DNA of 64,000 nucleotides from Postechiella marina (GCF_039538365.1 NZ_BAABCA010000004.1:124001-188000), one strand, 5' to 3'; positions 1 to 8,801 are shown, counted from the first letter of the stretch. Numbers and translations: made by a program. Notes: generated by a model from the sequence alone, not told the origin.

Positions 1-66
1 AAAATGCATTAAATTTTAACATAAAATACTAGGCCTAGGTCTAGACTAAACATAAACATATACCAC

Positions 67-3000
67 ATGAGTTTTTTAGATTCGGTTTTAAAAGTATTTG
101 TAGGAGACAAATCGAAACAAGACGTAAAAGCAATTACTCCACTTGTTAAGAAAGTTAAAACCTTTGAAGCAGCTTTAGAAGCGCTATCGCATGACCAATT
201 AAGAGCAAAAACAACTGAGTTTAAAGCCAAAATTACTGAAGCTACCAAAAGCATAGACGCCCAAATAGCCAACCTTTTAGAAGAAGCCGATAATACGGAG
301 GATATTGACAGACGTGAAGATATTTACCTTGAAGTTGATAAATTAAAAGATGATGCCTATGCTGTTACAGAAGGGGTTTTAAACGACATTTTACCTGAAG
401 CTTTTGCTGTTGTTAAAGAAACAGCAAAGCGCTTTACAAACAACACAGCTATTACAGTTACCGCAAGTACTTACGATAGAGAATTATCTGGAACTAAAGA
501 CTACATAACGCTTGATGGCGAAAATGCAACTTGGGCAAACTCTTGGGATGCAGCAGGAAAACCTATTACCTGGGACATGGTACATTACGATGTACAGTTA
601 ATTGGTGGTATTGCTATGCACCAAGGTAAAATTGCAGAGATGCATACAGGTGAAGGTAAAACCTTAGTGGCTACTTTGCCTGTGTATTTAAATGCGCTTT
701 CTGGTCGTGGTGTACACCTTGTAACAGTTAACGACTATTTGGCAAAACGTGATAGCGCATGGATGGCGCCAATTTTTGAGTTTCATGGTTTAAGTGTAGA
801 TTGTATTGATTACCACCAACCAAACTCTGACGCACGTAAAAAAGCTTACAATGCCGATATTACTTATGGAACCAACAACGAGTTTGGTTTTGATTACTTA
901 CGCGATAACATGGCGCACTCGCCAGACGATTTAGTGCAACGCCCACACCACTACGCTATTGTAGATGAAGTCGATTCTGTTTTGGTTGATGATGCACGTA
1001 CACCGTTAATTATTTCTGGACCTATACCTCAAGGCGATCATCACGAGTTTACAGCACTTAAACCAAAGGTAGACGATATTGTATCTGTACAACGCAAATA
1101 CTTAACTGGAGTTTTAGCCGAAGCTAAAAAATTAATTAAAGAAGGAGATACTAAAGAAGGTGGTTTTAAATTATTACGCGTTTATCGTGGTATTCCTAAA
1201 AATAAAGCGCTTATTAAGTTTTTAAGTGAAGAGGGGGTAAAAATGCTACTTCAAAAAACCGAAAACTTTTACATGCAAGATAACAACCGCGAAATGCCAA
1301 AAATTGATGCGGAACTTTACTATGTAATTGAAGAAAAAAATAACCAAATAGAACTTACAGACAAAGGTATAGAATACATTTCTGGAAAAGACAACCCAGA
1401 CTTTTTTGTTATGCCAGAAATAGGTATTGAGGTTGCAAAAATAGAAGAGCAAGGTTTATCTAGCGAAGAAGAAGCTAATTTAAAAGAAGAATTATTTAAA
1501 GAGTTTGGTGTAAAATCTGAACGTATACATACTTTAAACCAATTATTAAAAGCTTATGCTTTATTTGAAAAAGACACACAATATGTGGTGATGGATAATA
1601 AAGTAATGATTGTAGACGAGCAAACGGGGCGTATTATGGACGGGCGTCGTTACTCTGACGGTTTACACCAAGCCATTGAAGCTAAAGAAAACGTAAAAAT
1701 TGAAGATGCAACGCAAACATTTGCTACTGTAACTCTTCAAAATTACTTTAGAATGTACCGAAAACTATCTGGTATGACAGGTACTGCGGTTACAGAAGCT
1801 GGTGAATTTTGGGAAATTTACAAACTAGATGTCGTAGAAATTCCAACAAATAGACCTATTGCTAGAGACGATAAAGAAGATTTAGTTTATAAAACTAAAC
1901 GCGAAAAATACAACGCTGTTATAGATGATGTTACCAAACTATCGCAAGCTGGTAGACCTGTACTTATTGGTACTACATCTGTAGAAATATCTGAGCTGCT
2001 TGGTAAAATGCTTAGTATTCGTAAAATACCTCACAATGTATTAAATGCGAAGCAACACAAAAAAGAGGCCGATATTGTAGACCAAGCAGGCAAATCTGGA
2101 CAGGTAACTATTGCAACTAATATGGCTGGTCGTGGTACCGATATTAAATTAAGCGACGAGGTTAAAAAAGCTGGCGGTTTAGCCATTGTTGGTACAGAGC
2201 GTCACGATTCGCGTCGTGTAGATAGACAGTTACGTGGTCGTGCTGGACGTCAGGGAGATGTTGGTAGCTCTCAATTCTACGTATCGCTTGAAGACAATTT
2301 AATGCGATTATTTGGATCTGAGCGTATTGCTAAAATGATGGATAGAATGGGATTAAAAGAAGGTGAAGTAATTCAGCACTCTATGATTTCTAAATCTATT
2401 GAGCGAGCACAGAAAAAAGTGGAAGAAAATAACTTTGGTGTGCGTAAGCGATTATTAGAATATGATGATGTAATGAATGCACAACGTGAAGTTGTATACA
2501 AACGTCGCCATCATGCCTTATTTGGAGAACGCCTTCGTGTAGATTTAGCTAATATGATTTTCGATACCTCTGAAGGTATTGCAGAAACAAATAAAGCTGC
2601 CGGAGATTATAAAAACTTAGAGTTCGAATTAATTCGCTACTTCTCTATGAGCGCCCCTATTACCGAAGCTGAATTTGGTAAACTTTCTGCTCAAGATATT
2701 ACTGCAAAAATATACAAAACTGCATTTGCTCACTATAACGATAAAATGGCTAAGAATGCAGATATAGCATTCCCTGTTATTAAAAATGTTTACGAAACAC
2801 AGCGCGATAAATTTAAGCGTATAGTAGTACCTTTTACAGATGGTGTTAAAAGCTTAAATGTAGTTACAGACCTTGAAAAAGCATACGAAACTAATGGTAA
2901 ACAATTGATTACCGATTTTGAAAAAAACATTACACTTGCCATTATAGATGATGCTTGGAAAACACATTTACGTAAAATGGACGAGTTAAAACAGTCTGTA

Positions 3001-3423
3001 CAATTAGCTGTACACGAACAAAAAGACCCGCTATTAATTTATAAATTTGAAGCTTTCGAATTATTTAAAGCCACAATAGACCAAGTAAACAAAGATGTAA
3101 TTTCGTTTTTATTTAAAGGTGAATTACCTCAAGAAACTCAAGACACTATTCAAGAAGCACGAGAGGTTCGCAAAAAAGAAAATCTTCAAACGCAAAAAGA
3201 CGAAATACCTAATCTAGACGAGCGTTCTGCTCAAAACAGAGCTGCTAGTAATACACAACAGCAACAACAAGTAGTAGAAACCATTGTTCGCGACCAACCA
3301 AAAATTGGACGTAACGATCGTGTTACTATTAAAAATGTAATAAACGGTGAAAATAAAACTGTAAAGTTTAAACAAGCAGAACCACTAATTGCTAAAGGCG
3401 AATGGGTTTTGGTTGAACAATAA
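67..3423 (+). CDS. secA: Protein translocase subunit SecA
   Basis: SecA is the cytosolic ATPase motor that pushes preproteins through SecYEG; secY lies in the same window at 42.7-44.1 kb. Visible features are the Walker A stretch MHTGEGKTLVATLP near residue 192, the DEVD Walker B near 300, and in the second motor domain MAGRGTDI near 686 followed by RQLRGRAGRQGD. At 1118 residues it is longer than E. coli SecA (about 900), as is usual in Bacteroidota. The C-terminus (ending EWVLVEQ) has no cysteine-rich zinc motif, so the SecB-binding tail of proteobacterial SecA is absent. The ATG is preceded by only 66 bases of window, so its promoter cannot be judged. A strong hairpin terminator follows, making it the last gene of its transcript. 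Identification is very secure. Confidence 0.98.
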   Translation: MSFLDSVLKVFVGDKSKQDVKAITPLVKKVKTFEAALEALSHDQLRAKTTEFKAKITEATKSIDAQIANLLEEADNTEDIDRREDIYLEVDKLKDDAYAVTEGVLNDILPEAFAVVKETAKRFTNNTAITVTASTYDRELSGTKDYITLDGENATWANSWDAAGKPITWDMVHYDVQLIGGIAMHQGKIAEMHTGEGKTLVATLPVYLNALSGRGVHLVTVNDYLAKRDSAWMAPIFEFHGLSVDCIDYHQPNSDARKKAYNADITYGTNNEFGFDYLRDNMAHSPDDLVQRPHHYAIVDEVDSVLVDDARTPLIISGPIPQGDHHEFTALKPKVDDIVSVQRKYLTGVLAEAKKLIKEGDTKEGGFKLLRVYRGIPKNKALIKFLSEEGVKMLLQKTENFYMQDNNREMPKIDAELYYVIEEKNNQIELTDKGIEYISGKDNPDFFVMPEIGIEVAKIEEQGLSSEEEANLKEELFKEFGVKSERIHTLNQLLKAYALFEKDTQYVVMDNKVMIVDEQTGRIMDGRRYSDGLHQAIEAKENVKIEDATQTFATVTLQNYFRMYRKLSGMTGTAVTEAGEFWEIYKLDVVEIPTNRPIARDDKEDLVYKTKREKYNAVIDDVTKLSQAGRPVLIGTTSVEISELLGKMLSIRKIPHNVLNAKQHKKEADIVDQAGKSGQVTIATNMAGRGTDIKLSDEVKKAGGLAIVGTERHDSRRVDRQLRGRAGRQGDVGSSQFYVSLEDNLMRLFGSERIAKMMDRMGLKEGEVIQHSMISKSIERAQKKVEENNFGVRKRLLEYDDVMNAQREVVYKRRHHALFGERLRVDLANMIFDTSEGIAETNKAAGDYKNLEFELIRYFSMSAPITEAEFGKLSAQDITAKIYKTAFAHYNDKMAKNADIAFPVIKNVYETQRDKFKRIVVPFTDGVKSLNVVTDLEKAYETNGKQLITDFEKNITLAIIDDAWKTHLRKMDELKQSVQLAVHEQKDPLLIYKFEAFELFKATIDQVNKDVISFLFKGELPQETQDTIQEAREVRKKENLQTQKDEIPNLDERSAQNRAASNTQQQQQVVETIVRDQPKIGRNDRVTIKNVINGENKTVKFKQAEPLIAKGEWVLVEQ

Positions 3424-3452
3424 TTATGTTTTTTTACTAAAATAAAATACCT

Positions 3453-3485
3453 AAAAAATCCTGATATTTATATCAGGATTTTTTT
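3453..3485 (+). terminator. Intrinsic terminator after secA
   Basis: A perfect 10-base stem (AATCCTGATA with TATCAGGATT, four-base loop TTTA) is flanked by an A-run on the left and a T-run on the right. It sits about 30 bases after the secA stop, so it can end secA transcription; the symmetric A/T tracts could also work from the other strand. Confidence 0.85.
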
Positions 3486-3625
3486 ATTTAAAAACACGTA
3501 TCCAATATATATTATTAACATTTCTATTACTTTCTTGTAGCAATAGCAATGGTATAGAAAATTAAATTACAACTGTTTATAGAGGCACAAACCCTAATAA
3601 ACAATGCGCCGATAACACTTATTAA
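3485..3625 (+). pseudogene. Remnant of a small lipoprotein gene (decayed)
   Basis: One forward frame reads a hydrophobic stretch ending in a lipobox, ILLTFLLLSCSNSNG, which is exactly how a Bacteroidota lipoprotein begins. It then meets a TAA, continues as ITTVYRGTNPNKQCADNTY and stops again. There is no ATG in frame before the signal-like segment. This is either the worn-down start of a lost lipoprotein gene or a chance resemblance in AT-rich DNA. The rest of the gap up to the next gene (to 3777) is AT-rich and shows nothing else. No function can be given. Confidence 0.3.
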
Positions 3626-3777
3626 AAGCTAACGATTTTAAATACTAACAACCACATTAATTTTAAAAATTATAATAGGCAAAACAAAACCGCAATACAC
3701 TAAATACAATTAATTTATTTTAAGATTTTTCCATTTAAAATGTAAGAAAAACTAATTACATTTACAGTGTATTAATA

Positions 3778-4182
3778 ATGCATCATTCTATGAAAAACTT
3801 AAAACAAAAAAAAGCACGATACTTTTTAACTTTTTTAATACTAGCTCTTTTTAGTTGTAATTTTAGTAAAGAAACATTTATAATTGAAGAGGTAAACATA
3901 GCTTCCGATAAAGTAACTAATTCCAAACCAAAATTTAAGATTACAAAATCTGGAATGCATTATTCTTATTCTACAAAATCTAAAGGAGAATTACGAGATG
4001 TAACCATACGCTTTAATAACGAGTCTCTAACAGACATTCTAAAAAAATTAGAATACCCATACCAAGAAACCACACTAAGGCAAAATCCTTTTTTAAATAT
4101 TAATTATTATAAAAAAGACACTACAAACGAGAACGCAGTAAACGAAATTATTTCTCAATTAAAAAAAACCTATAATTTGTAG
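3778..4182 (+). CDS. Small predicted lipoprotein, unknown function
   Basis: A 134-residue protein with a basic N-terminus, a hydrophobic core and a lipobox (LALFSC), so it should be cleaved and lipidated at Cys. Either the first ATG or the fifth codon (MKNLKQKK) could be the true start; the second gives a more usual signal peptide. The mature part is short and polar and contains VTIRFNNESLTDILKKL, faintly like the strand-helix of STN/secretin-type domains, but this is only an impression. It is followed 18 bases later by another exported protein and the two are probably cotranscribed. I do not recognise the family. Confidence 0.7.
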   Translation: MHHSMKNLKQKKARYFLTFLILALFSCNFSKETFIIEEVNIASDKVTNSKPKFKITKSGMHYSYSTKSKGELRDVTIRFNNESLTDILKKLEYPYQETTLRQNPFLNINYYKKDTTNENAVNEIISQLKKTYNL

Positions 4183-4200
4183 CTTTATAAAGTACAAACC

Positions 4201-4893
4201 ATGAGAAATACCCTTATAGCATTTTTATTAATACTAATTTCGAATGTTGTTTTTACTCAAACAAACAGCGCTACTACAACTACAGACAATTGGAAACAAA
4301 ACAACTTTAATAAAAAAATCTACGCTTTTGTTGGCGAAAAAATTTATATCGAAAATTATATAAAACCTCAAGCTATAGAGGACTATAAAATTAATGTATC
4401 TGAGGGAGACACCCTAAGAAAAACATTTATACAAATGGATTATGGATACAAAGCAAAATATAAAGTCATTAAAAATATTAATAATGAAATAAAAGCTAGT
4501 GAAGTTGAATTTATAGCCTTTGATCATCATGGTATACCTCCTTTTTCTAAAGGTAAAAACGCATTACTTTTTCTTATTAAAGAAAATGAGAAATTCTACC
4601 ATTGCAAATACCAATATTTTGAAGTTTTTAAAACCTCTGATAATAAATGGGCAGGAATTTACGATAAAATTAAATACAAGAATACTACAATTAAACCAGT
4701 AAAAATTGATTTTAAAGCAGATGTAACGATTATACTAAACGACTATTTAAAAAAGCATCGCTACTTTTTATTTCCTAAAAAATACTTTAAACATATAGAC
4801 AACAAAGTTGTTACTAACTACGGAAACTATGTAGAAGACTTATTCTCTATTAAAAAAGAAGGCATCCTAAAAGCAAGAGGTTACTTTAAATAA
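4201..4893 (+). CDS. Secreted hypothetical protein
   Basis: 230 residues with a clear Sec signal peptide (MRNTLIAFLLILISNVVFTQ, cleavage near residue 20). The mature part is rich in Lys, Tyr and Phe and has alternating strand-like segments such as VEFIAFDHHGIPPF and LLFLIKENEKFYHCKYQYFE. No catalytic motif or known domain is evident. It lies just after the small lipoprotein gene and before arsR, with a change of gene context at the ArsR operator, so it is probably unrelated to arsenic resistance. It may be periplasmic or surface associated. Function unknown. Confidence 0.7.
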   Translation: MRNTLIAFLLILISNVVFTQTNSATTTTDNWKQNNFNKKIYAFVGEKIYIENYIKPQAIEDYKINVSEGDTLRKTFIQMDYGYKAKYKVIKNINNEIKASEVEFIAFDHHGIPPFSKGKNALLFLIKENEKFYHCKYQYFEVFKTSDNKWAGIYDKIKYKNTTIKPVKIDFKADVTIILNDYLKKHRYFLFPKKYFKHIDNKVVTNYGNYVEDLFSIKKEGILKARGYFK

Positions 4894-4937
4894 AGTACTT
4901 TTTTTAGTTAAAATTACTTAAAAAATAATAAAATGAC

Positions 4938-4972
4938 TTTGCAGATAAAAACATTAATCGTAATATTGCAAT
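4938..4972 (+). promoter_or_regulatory. arsR promoter overlapped by an ArsR operator
   Basis: A TTTG box (4938-4941), a 19-base spacer and TAATATTG (4961-4968) fit the Bacteroidota promoter TTTG-N19-TAnnTTTG with one mismatch. The imperfect palindrome ATCGTAATATTGCAAT (4957-4972) covers the downstream box. The same 21-base block recurs with one change before the next gene. An ArsR dimer bound here would block the polymerase, which is the usual logic of arsR autorepression. Confidence 0.7.
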
Positions 4973-4990
4973 GTAATAATTAAAACAACT

Positions 4991-5323
4991 ATGGGATTAG
5001 CGAAAACAGAAATGTTTACAGACCAACAAAATAAAATTGCACTTTTTGCAAAAGTATTTGGTCATCCTGCTCGTGTTTCTATTTTACAGCATTTATTTAA
5101 AATAGACTCTTGCGTTTGTGGCGATTTAGTTAACGAAATAGGCTTGGCTCAGCCCACCATTTCGCAACATTTAAAAGAGCTTAAACACTTAGGTTTAATA
5201 AAAGGAAACGTAGAAGGCACAAGCGTTTGCTACTGTATAGATAAAGAAAATTGGATAGTAATGAAAACTATTATGTCTGAGTTTCTTAACCAAGACATAA
5301 CAAAAACACAAGATTGTTGTTAA
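4991..5323 (+). CDS. arsR: ArsR-family metalloregulator
   Basis: A 110-residue winged-helix repressor that should leave DNA when it binds arsenite or a related metalloid. The paired cysteines Cys41 and Cys43 in DSCVCGDL match the metal-binding ELCVCDL motif of ArsR proteins. The recognition helix region is QPTISQHLKELKHLGLIKG (about 54-72). The C-terminus ends in a further Cys pair (CC), and there is another Cys pair in VCYC, possible extra ligands. It is the first gene of the arsenic cluster, under an operator-overlapped promoter. A short gap with a second operator separates it from the other ars genes, so those can be transcribed on their own. Confidence 0.92.
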   Translation: MGLAKTEMFTDQQNKIALFAKVFGHPARVSILQHLFKIDSCVCGDLVNEIGLAQPTISQHLKELKHLGLIKGNVEGTSVCYCIDKENWIVMKTIMSEFLNQDITKTQDCC

Positions 5324-5335
5324 AAAATTTAAATT

Positions 5336-5356
5336 CATTAATCGTATTATTGCAAT
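5336..5356 (+). promoter_or_regulatory. Second ArsR operator with -7 element
   Basis: A 21-base block matches the one before arsR at 20 of 21 positions; the palindromic core ATCGTATTATTGCAAT spans 5341-5356. It contains TATTATTG, a near match to TAnnTTTG. No TTTG box at 19 bases was found, so the promoter part is weaker than upstream of arsR. It should put the DUF6428, phosphatase and acr3 genes under the same repressor. Confidence 0.65.
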
Positions 5357-5370
5357 AAACAAATGTAGTT

Positions 5371-5841
5371 ATGAAATTATCAGAAGTAAAATTAGTTTTA
5401 AACAAATTAGAAACCATAGGTTTTCAATTACCTAATGGAGAATTAGTGCCTAATCATTTTCACGTTACAGAAGTTGGTAAAATTACTAAACATTTTATTG
5501 ATTGTGGAGGTACAGTAAGAAACGAAGAAGTAGCCAACTTCCAACTTTGGAATGCTAATGATTACGATCACCGATTACATCCAGAAAAGTTACTTAGCAT
5601 TATTGAGATTTCAGAAAGCGTTTTAAAAATTGAAGATTTAGAGATAGAAGTAGAATACCAAGCAGATACCATTGGAAAATTCGGCCTTGATTTTGATGGT
5701 AAAAACTTTTTATTAACCTCCAAACAAACAGACTGCTTAGCAAAAGATAAATGTGGCATTCCTGAAGAAAAACAAAAACTACAATTTTCTGAAATACAGG
5801 CAACCGGAAACTCTTGCACACCTGGCGGTGGCTGTTGTTAA
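5371..5841 (+). CDS. DUF6428 family protein of the ars operon
   Basis: 156 residues, cytosolic (no signal peptide or membrane segment). I assign it to the DUF6428 family, which sits in arsenic operons of Bacteroidota; no activity is established as far as I know. The protein has a conserved-looking core (FHVTEVGKITKHFIDCGG) and ends in a cysteine cluster, CTPGGGCC, with further Cys at TDCLAKDKCG. These cysteines suggest thiol-metalloid binding, for example as an arsenite chaperone or a reductase partner, but that is inference. It is followed 29 bases later by the arsenate-reductase-like gene. Confidence 0.75.
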   Translation: MKLSEVKLVLNKLETIGFQLPNGELVPNHFHVTEVGKITKHFIDCGGTVRNEEVANFQLWNANDYDHRLHPEKLLSIIEISESVLKIEDLEIEVEYQADTIGKFGLDFDGKNFLLTSKQTDCLAKDKCGIPEEKQKLQFSEIQATGNSCTPGGGCC

Positions 5842-5870
5842 CTAACCCCCTTATTATATAATAAATAAAG

Positions 5871-6500
5871 ATGAAAGCAACACAAACCATGTTATTTACA
5901 CAAATAGAAGACGTAATTAAAAGTTTAGACACAAAAACTATAACAGAAGAGCGCAAAGCTATTTTACAACCTTTAATAGATTACATACAAAGTAAAGCAT
6001 CAACAAATCAAAGCATTAGAATTAACTTTATTTGCACTCACAATTCGAGAAGAAGTCACTTATCTCAAATTTGGGCGCAAACCATGGCTAATTATTTTAA
6101 TATAAAAAATGTATTTACTTATTCTGGAGGCACAGAAGCTACTGCTCTTTTCCCTATGGTTGCAGAAACTTTAAAAAATAATGGTTTTCTGGTTAAAACG
6201 ATATCTGAAGGTAACAACCCTGTATACAGCATTAAATATACAGATAACGAGCACCCAATTATTGGTTTTTCTAAAAAATTGGATGATGATTTTAATCCGA
6301 AATCTGAATTTGCAGCTGTTATGACATGCTCTCAAGCCGATGGAGGATGCCCATTTATTGCTGGCGCTGAAAAACGTACACCTATTACTTTTGAAGACCC
6401 TAAGGCATTCGATAATACGCCACAACAAGCCGAAAAATATAACGAAAGAAGCATACAAATTGCTACCGAATTGTTTTATATTTTTTCTTTGATAAATTAA
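5871..6500 (+). CDS. Arsenate reductase-like low-molecular-weight phosphatase
   Basis: 209 residues. The phosphate-binding loop CTHNSRRS (Cys55 to Arg61, a CX5R signature) places it in the LMW tyrosine phosphatase / thioredoxin-type arsenate reductase fold. The loop is preceded by an unusually long N-terminal helix region of about 50 residues. Cys153 and Cys160 in TCSQADGGC could be the resolving thiols needed for arsenate reduction. In this operon it should reduce arsenate to arsenite for the efflux pump encoded 4 bases downstream. An alternative start lies six codons in (MLFTQIED); the first ATG is kept because spacing to the previous gene is normal. Confidence 0.85.
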   Translation: MKATQTMLFTQIEDVIKSLDTKTITEERKAILQPLIDYIQSKASTNQSIRINFICTHNSRRSHLSQIWAQTMANYFNIKNVFTYSGGTEATALFPMVAETLKNNGFLVKTISEGNNPVYSIKYTDNEHPIIGFSKKLDDDFNPKSEFAAVMTCSQADGGCPFIAGAEKRTPITFEDPKAFDNTPQQAEKYNERSIQIATELFYIFSLIN

Positions 6501-6504
6501 AGTT

Positions 6505-7551
6505 ATGGCTGCAAAAAAATTAAGTTTTTTAGATAGAAACCTTACCCTTTGGATTTTTGTTGCTATGGCTATTGGTGTAGGTTTGGGGTACTTTATACCA
6601 ACATTTCCAGATACTATAAACTCTTTTAGCAGTGGTGCTACAAACATACCTATTGCTATTGGTTTAATTTTAATGATGTATCCGCCACTAGCAAAAGTTA
6701 ATTATGCCCTTTTACCTAAAGTATTTAGAAACACAAAAATACTATCTATATCGCTTATTTTAAATTGGATAATTGGCCCAGTATTAATGTTTATTCTAGC
6801 CATTACCTTTTTACGCGATTACCCAGAATATATGGTTGGGCTCATTTTAATTGGTTTAGCACGTTGTATAGCTATGGTTTTAGTTTGGAACGATCTAGCA
6901 GAAGGCAGTAGCGAATATGGCGCAGGACTTGTGGCTTTAAATAGTATTTTTCAAGTGTTTGCATACAGCTTTTATGCATGGATTTTTATAACCGTACTTC
7001 CTCCATATTTTGGTTTTGAAGGTGCTATTGTAGATATTTCTATTGCCACAATAGCAGAAAGTGTTGCTATTTATTTAGGCTTGCCTTTTGTTCTTGGTAT
7101 TTTAAGCAGACTTATTTTAGTAAAATTAAAAGGCGAAAAATGGTATACAGAAAAATTTATTCCTGCCATTTCTCCTTTAACCTTAATTGCATTATTATTT
7201 ACAATTGTAGTGATGTTTTCTTTAAAAGGCGAACTTATTGTAGAAATACCTATGGATGTATTAATTATAGCTATACCACTACTTATTTACTTTTCTTTAA
7301 TGTTTATTATTGGTTTCTTTTTTACTAAAGCAACAGGTGCAGAATACGATAAAACTGCTGCTGTAGCATTTACTGCTGCTGGCAATAATTTTGAATTAGC
7401 TATTGCTGTAGCCATTGCTGTTTTCGGTTTAAATTCTGGGCAAGCTTTTACAGGTGTTATTGGTCCGTTAGTAGAAGTTCCTGCTTTAATTTTACTAGTT
7501 CGAGTATCTTTTTGGTTAAAGAAAAAATATTATAAACCATCCATAACGTAG
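6505..7551 (+). CDS. acr3: Arsenite efflux permease of the ACR3 family
   Basis: 348 residues and about ten hydrophobic segments, the standard ACR3 size and topology. It exports arsenite across the inner membrane. The signature LARCIAMVLVWNDLA carries the conserved cysteine (Cys121) required for arsenite transport, and AAGNNFELAIAVA carries the conserved Glu of the later helix pair. It follows the phosphatase gene by 4 bases and is therefore cotranscribed. It completes the pathway: repressor, reductase, pump. A bidirectional terminator follows. Confidence 0.95.
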   Translation: MAAKKLSFLDRNLTLWIFVAMAIGVGLGYFIPTFPDTINSFSSGATNIPIAIGLILMMYPPLAKVNYALLPKVFRNTKILSISLILNWIIGPVLMFILAITFLRDYPEYMVGLILIGLARCIAMVLVWNDLAEGSSEYGAGLVALNSIFQVFAYSFYAWIFITVLPPYFGFEGAIVDISIATIAESVAIYLGLPFVLGILSRLILVKLKGEKWYTEKFIPAISPLTLIALLFTIVVMFSLKGELIVEIPMDVLIIAIPLLIYFSLMFIIGFFFTKATGAEYDKTAAVAFTAAGNNFELAIAVAIAVFGLNSGQAFTGVIGPLVEVPALILLVRVSFWLKKKYYKPSIT

Positions 7552-7610
7552 CATAATATCATATATTATTTACACTTTTAGTTTTTTGTAATTTATAAAA
7601 AACTATAAAA

Positions 7611-7647
7611 AAACAGCGATTTAGAAACCATTCTAAAATCGCTGTTT
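7611..7647. terminator. Bidirectional terminator between acr3 and the DUF202 gene
   Basis: The arms AAACAGCGATTTAGAA and TTCTAAAATCGCTGTTT form a 16-base stem with one bulged T. An A-run lies to the left and T-rich sequence to the right. The hairpin stands between two convergent genes and can end both transcripts. Confidence 0.75.
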
Positions 7648-7700
7648 AGCTTTAATTACAAATAATATTTTTAGTAGTTTATACTACTACTGTTAATCTC

Positions 7701-8012
7701 CTACTTATCACCATCATCTTCAGACATGTAATACAGTTTCTTTAAGCTTTTTTTAAGGAGTCTAAATCTAAACACACCAATTACAAAAAACACTACACAA
7801 AATATTAAAGATAGCAGAGCTAAATATTTAAAATTAGGAAAATCTTTTAATTGAAAGAAGCCAATACTACCCAATAGCAAATATAAAGACGATCTAATAT
7901 AAGACAGTAATGTACGCTCGTTAGCCAAACGTGTACGCTCTATAGCTAAATAATCTCTTAGTATAACTTGTTTGTCGGGTTTAAAATCTCTTCCAAAACT
8001 TAAAAGCTTCAT
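7701..8012 (-). CDS. DUF202 family small membrane protein
   Basis: 103 residues. The stretch LAIERTRLANERTLLSYIR is the DUF202 signature (also seen in YidH-type proteins and the membrane part of polyphosphate polymerases). Two hydrophobic segments follow (about 42-56 and 66-84), giving a small inner-membrane protein with a charged C-terminus (SEDDGDK). It stands alone, converging on the ars operon. The biochemical role of stand-alone DUF202 proteins is not known. Confidence 0.85.
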   Translation of the reverse strand: MKLLSFGRDFKPDKQVILRDYLAIERTRLANERTLLSYIRSSLYLLLGSIGFFQLKDFPNFKYLALLSLIFCVVFFVIGVFRFRLLKKSLKKLYYMSEDDGDK

Positions 8013-8194
8013 TTTATATCAATTTTAATTCATTATAAAAATACATTTTTAAAAGTAAAACAAAGACCTGCGGGTCATCATTTAAAAAATCTAAATAAAA
8101 TAAACTGTAAACTTTAACAGTCTGTTCCGACTTTTATAAAAACTTTAAGACAAATTCATCTTAACTTTAAAACTTATTAAATTTAAAATTCATT

Positions 8195-8740
8195 ATGAAA
8201 AAATCAACATTTCTATCAACTATCGCTTTTACATTTATAATGCTTTTAGCAACCAATGTAAATGCTCAAAAATTTGCTAAATTAGATAAAAGCCCGTTAG
8301 ACGCTTCTAGTTTTCCTGCGAGTTACAAAGATGCAAACAAACAAATAAAAGTAGTATATGGCAGACCTTTTTTAAAGGGAAGATCTTTAAACGATTTAGC
8401 ACCAAATGGCAAAGTTTGGAGAACAGGTGCTAACGAGGCTCCTTACATTACATTATATAATGATATGAAAATTGGAGGTAAAAACGTTAAAGCTGGAAAC
8501 TACTCGTTATTTACTATTCCTGGAGAAAAAGAATGGACTATTATTTTAAGTACAGATATTAACGTTTGGGGTGCTTATTCTTATAACGAAGCTAACGATG
8601 TCGTTAGAGTTAAAGCCCCTGTTACTGCTGGAGACGAATCTATAGAAAACTTTTCTATTGCTTTTACAGAAGCTAACGGAGGAGCAAACATGCATTTAGC
8701 TTGGGGAACAACTAGAGTTGTTGTGCCTTTTACAAAATAG
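8195..8740 (+). CDS. Exported DUF2911 protein
   Basis: 181 residues with a Sec signal peptide ending around NVNAQ (residues 1-25). The mature protein matches the DUF2911 family common in Bacteroidota, with segments such as VVYGRPFLKGR, WRTGANEAP, GNYSLFTIPG and WTIILS. It should be periplasmic. No enzymatic residues are known for the family. It is monocistronic: nothing lies close upstream on the same strand, and a very strong terminator follows. Confidence 0.85.
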   Translation: MKKSTFLSTIAFTFIMLLATNVNAQKFAKLDKSPLDASSFPASYKDANKQIKVVYGRPFLKGRSLNDLAPNGKVWRTGANEAPYITLYNDMKIGGKNVKAGNYSLFTIPGEKEWTIILSTDINVWGAYSYNEANDVVRVKAPVTAGDESIENFSIAFTEANGGANMHLAWGTTRVVVPFTK

Positions 8741-8753
8741 TTTGTCTTACAAT

Positions 8754-8801
8754 AACTAAAAAGGGTTTGATAGTAAGCTTACTATTAAACCCTTTTTAGT
8801 T
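8754..8801. terminator. Bidirectional terminator, 24-base stem
   Basis: The two arms (8754-8777 and 8778-8801) are complementary over 24 bases with a single G-T wobble. The stem contains AAAAAGGGTTT and its complement, so each strand ends in a U-tract. It lies between the convergent DUF2911 and queE genes and should terminate both. Confidence 0.85.

Noticed and set aside
1246..1452. Reverse-strand frame inside secA
   Set aside because: Shadow of secA: low-complexity Phe/Tyr/Val composition caused by the complement of Lys/Glu codons.
5600..6647. Reverse-strand frames opposite the ars genes
   Set aside because: They overlap well-supported forward genes, have no promoter, and match no family.
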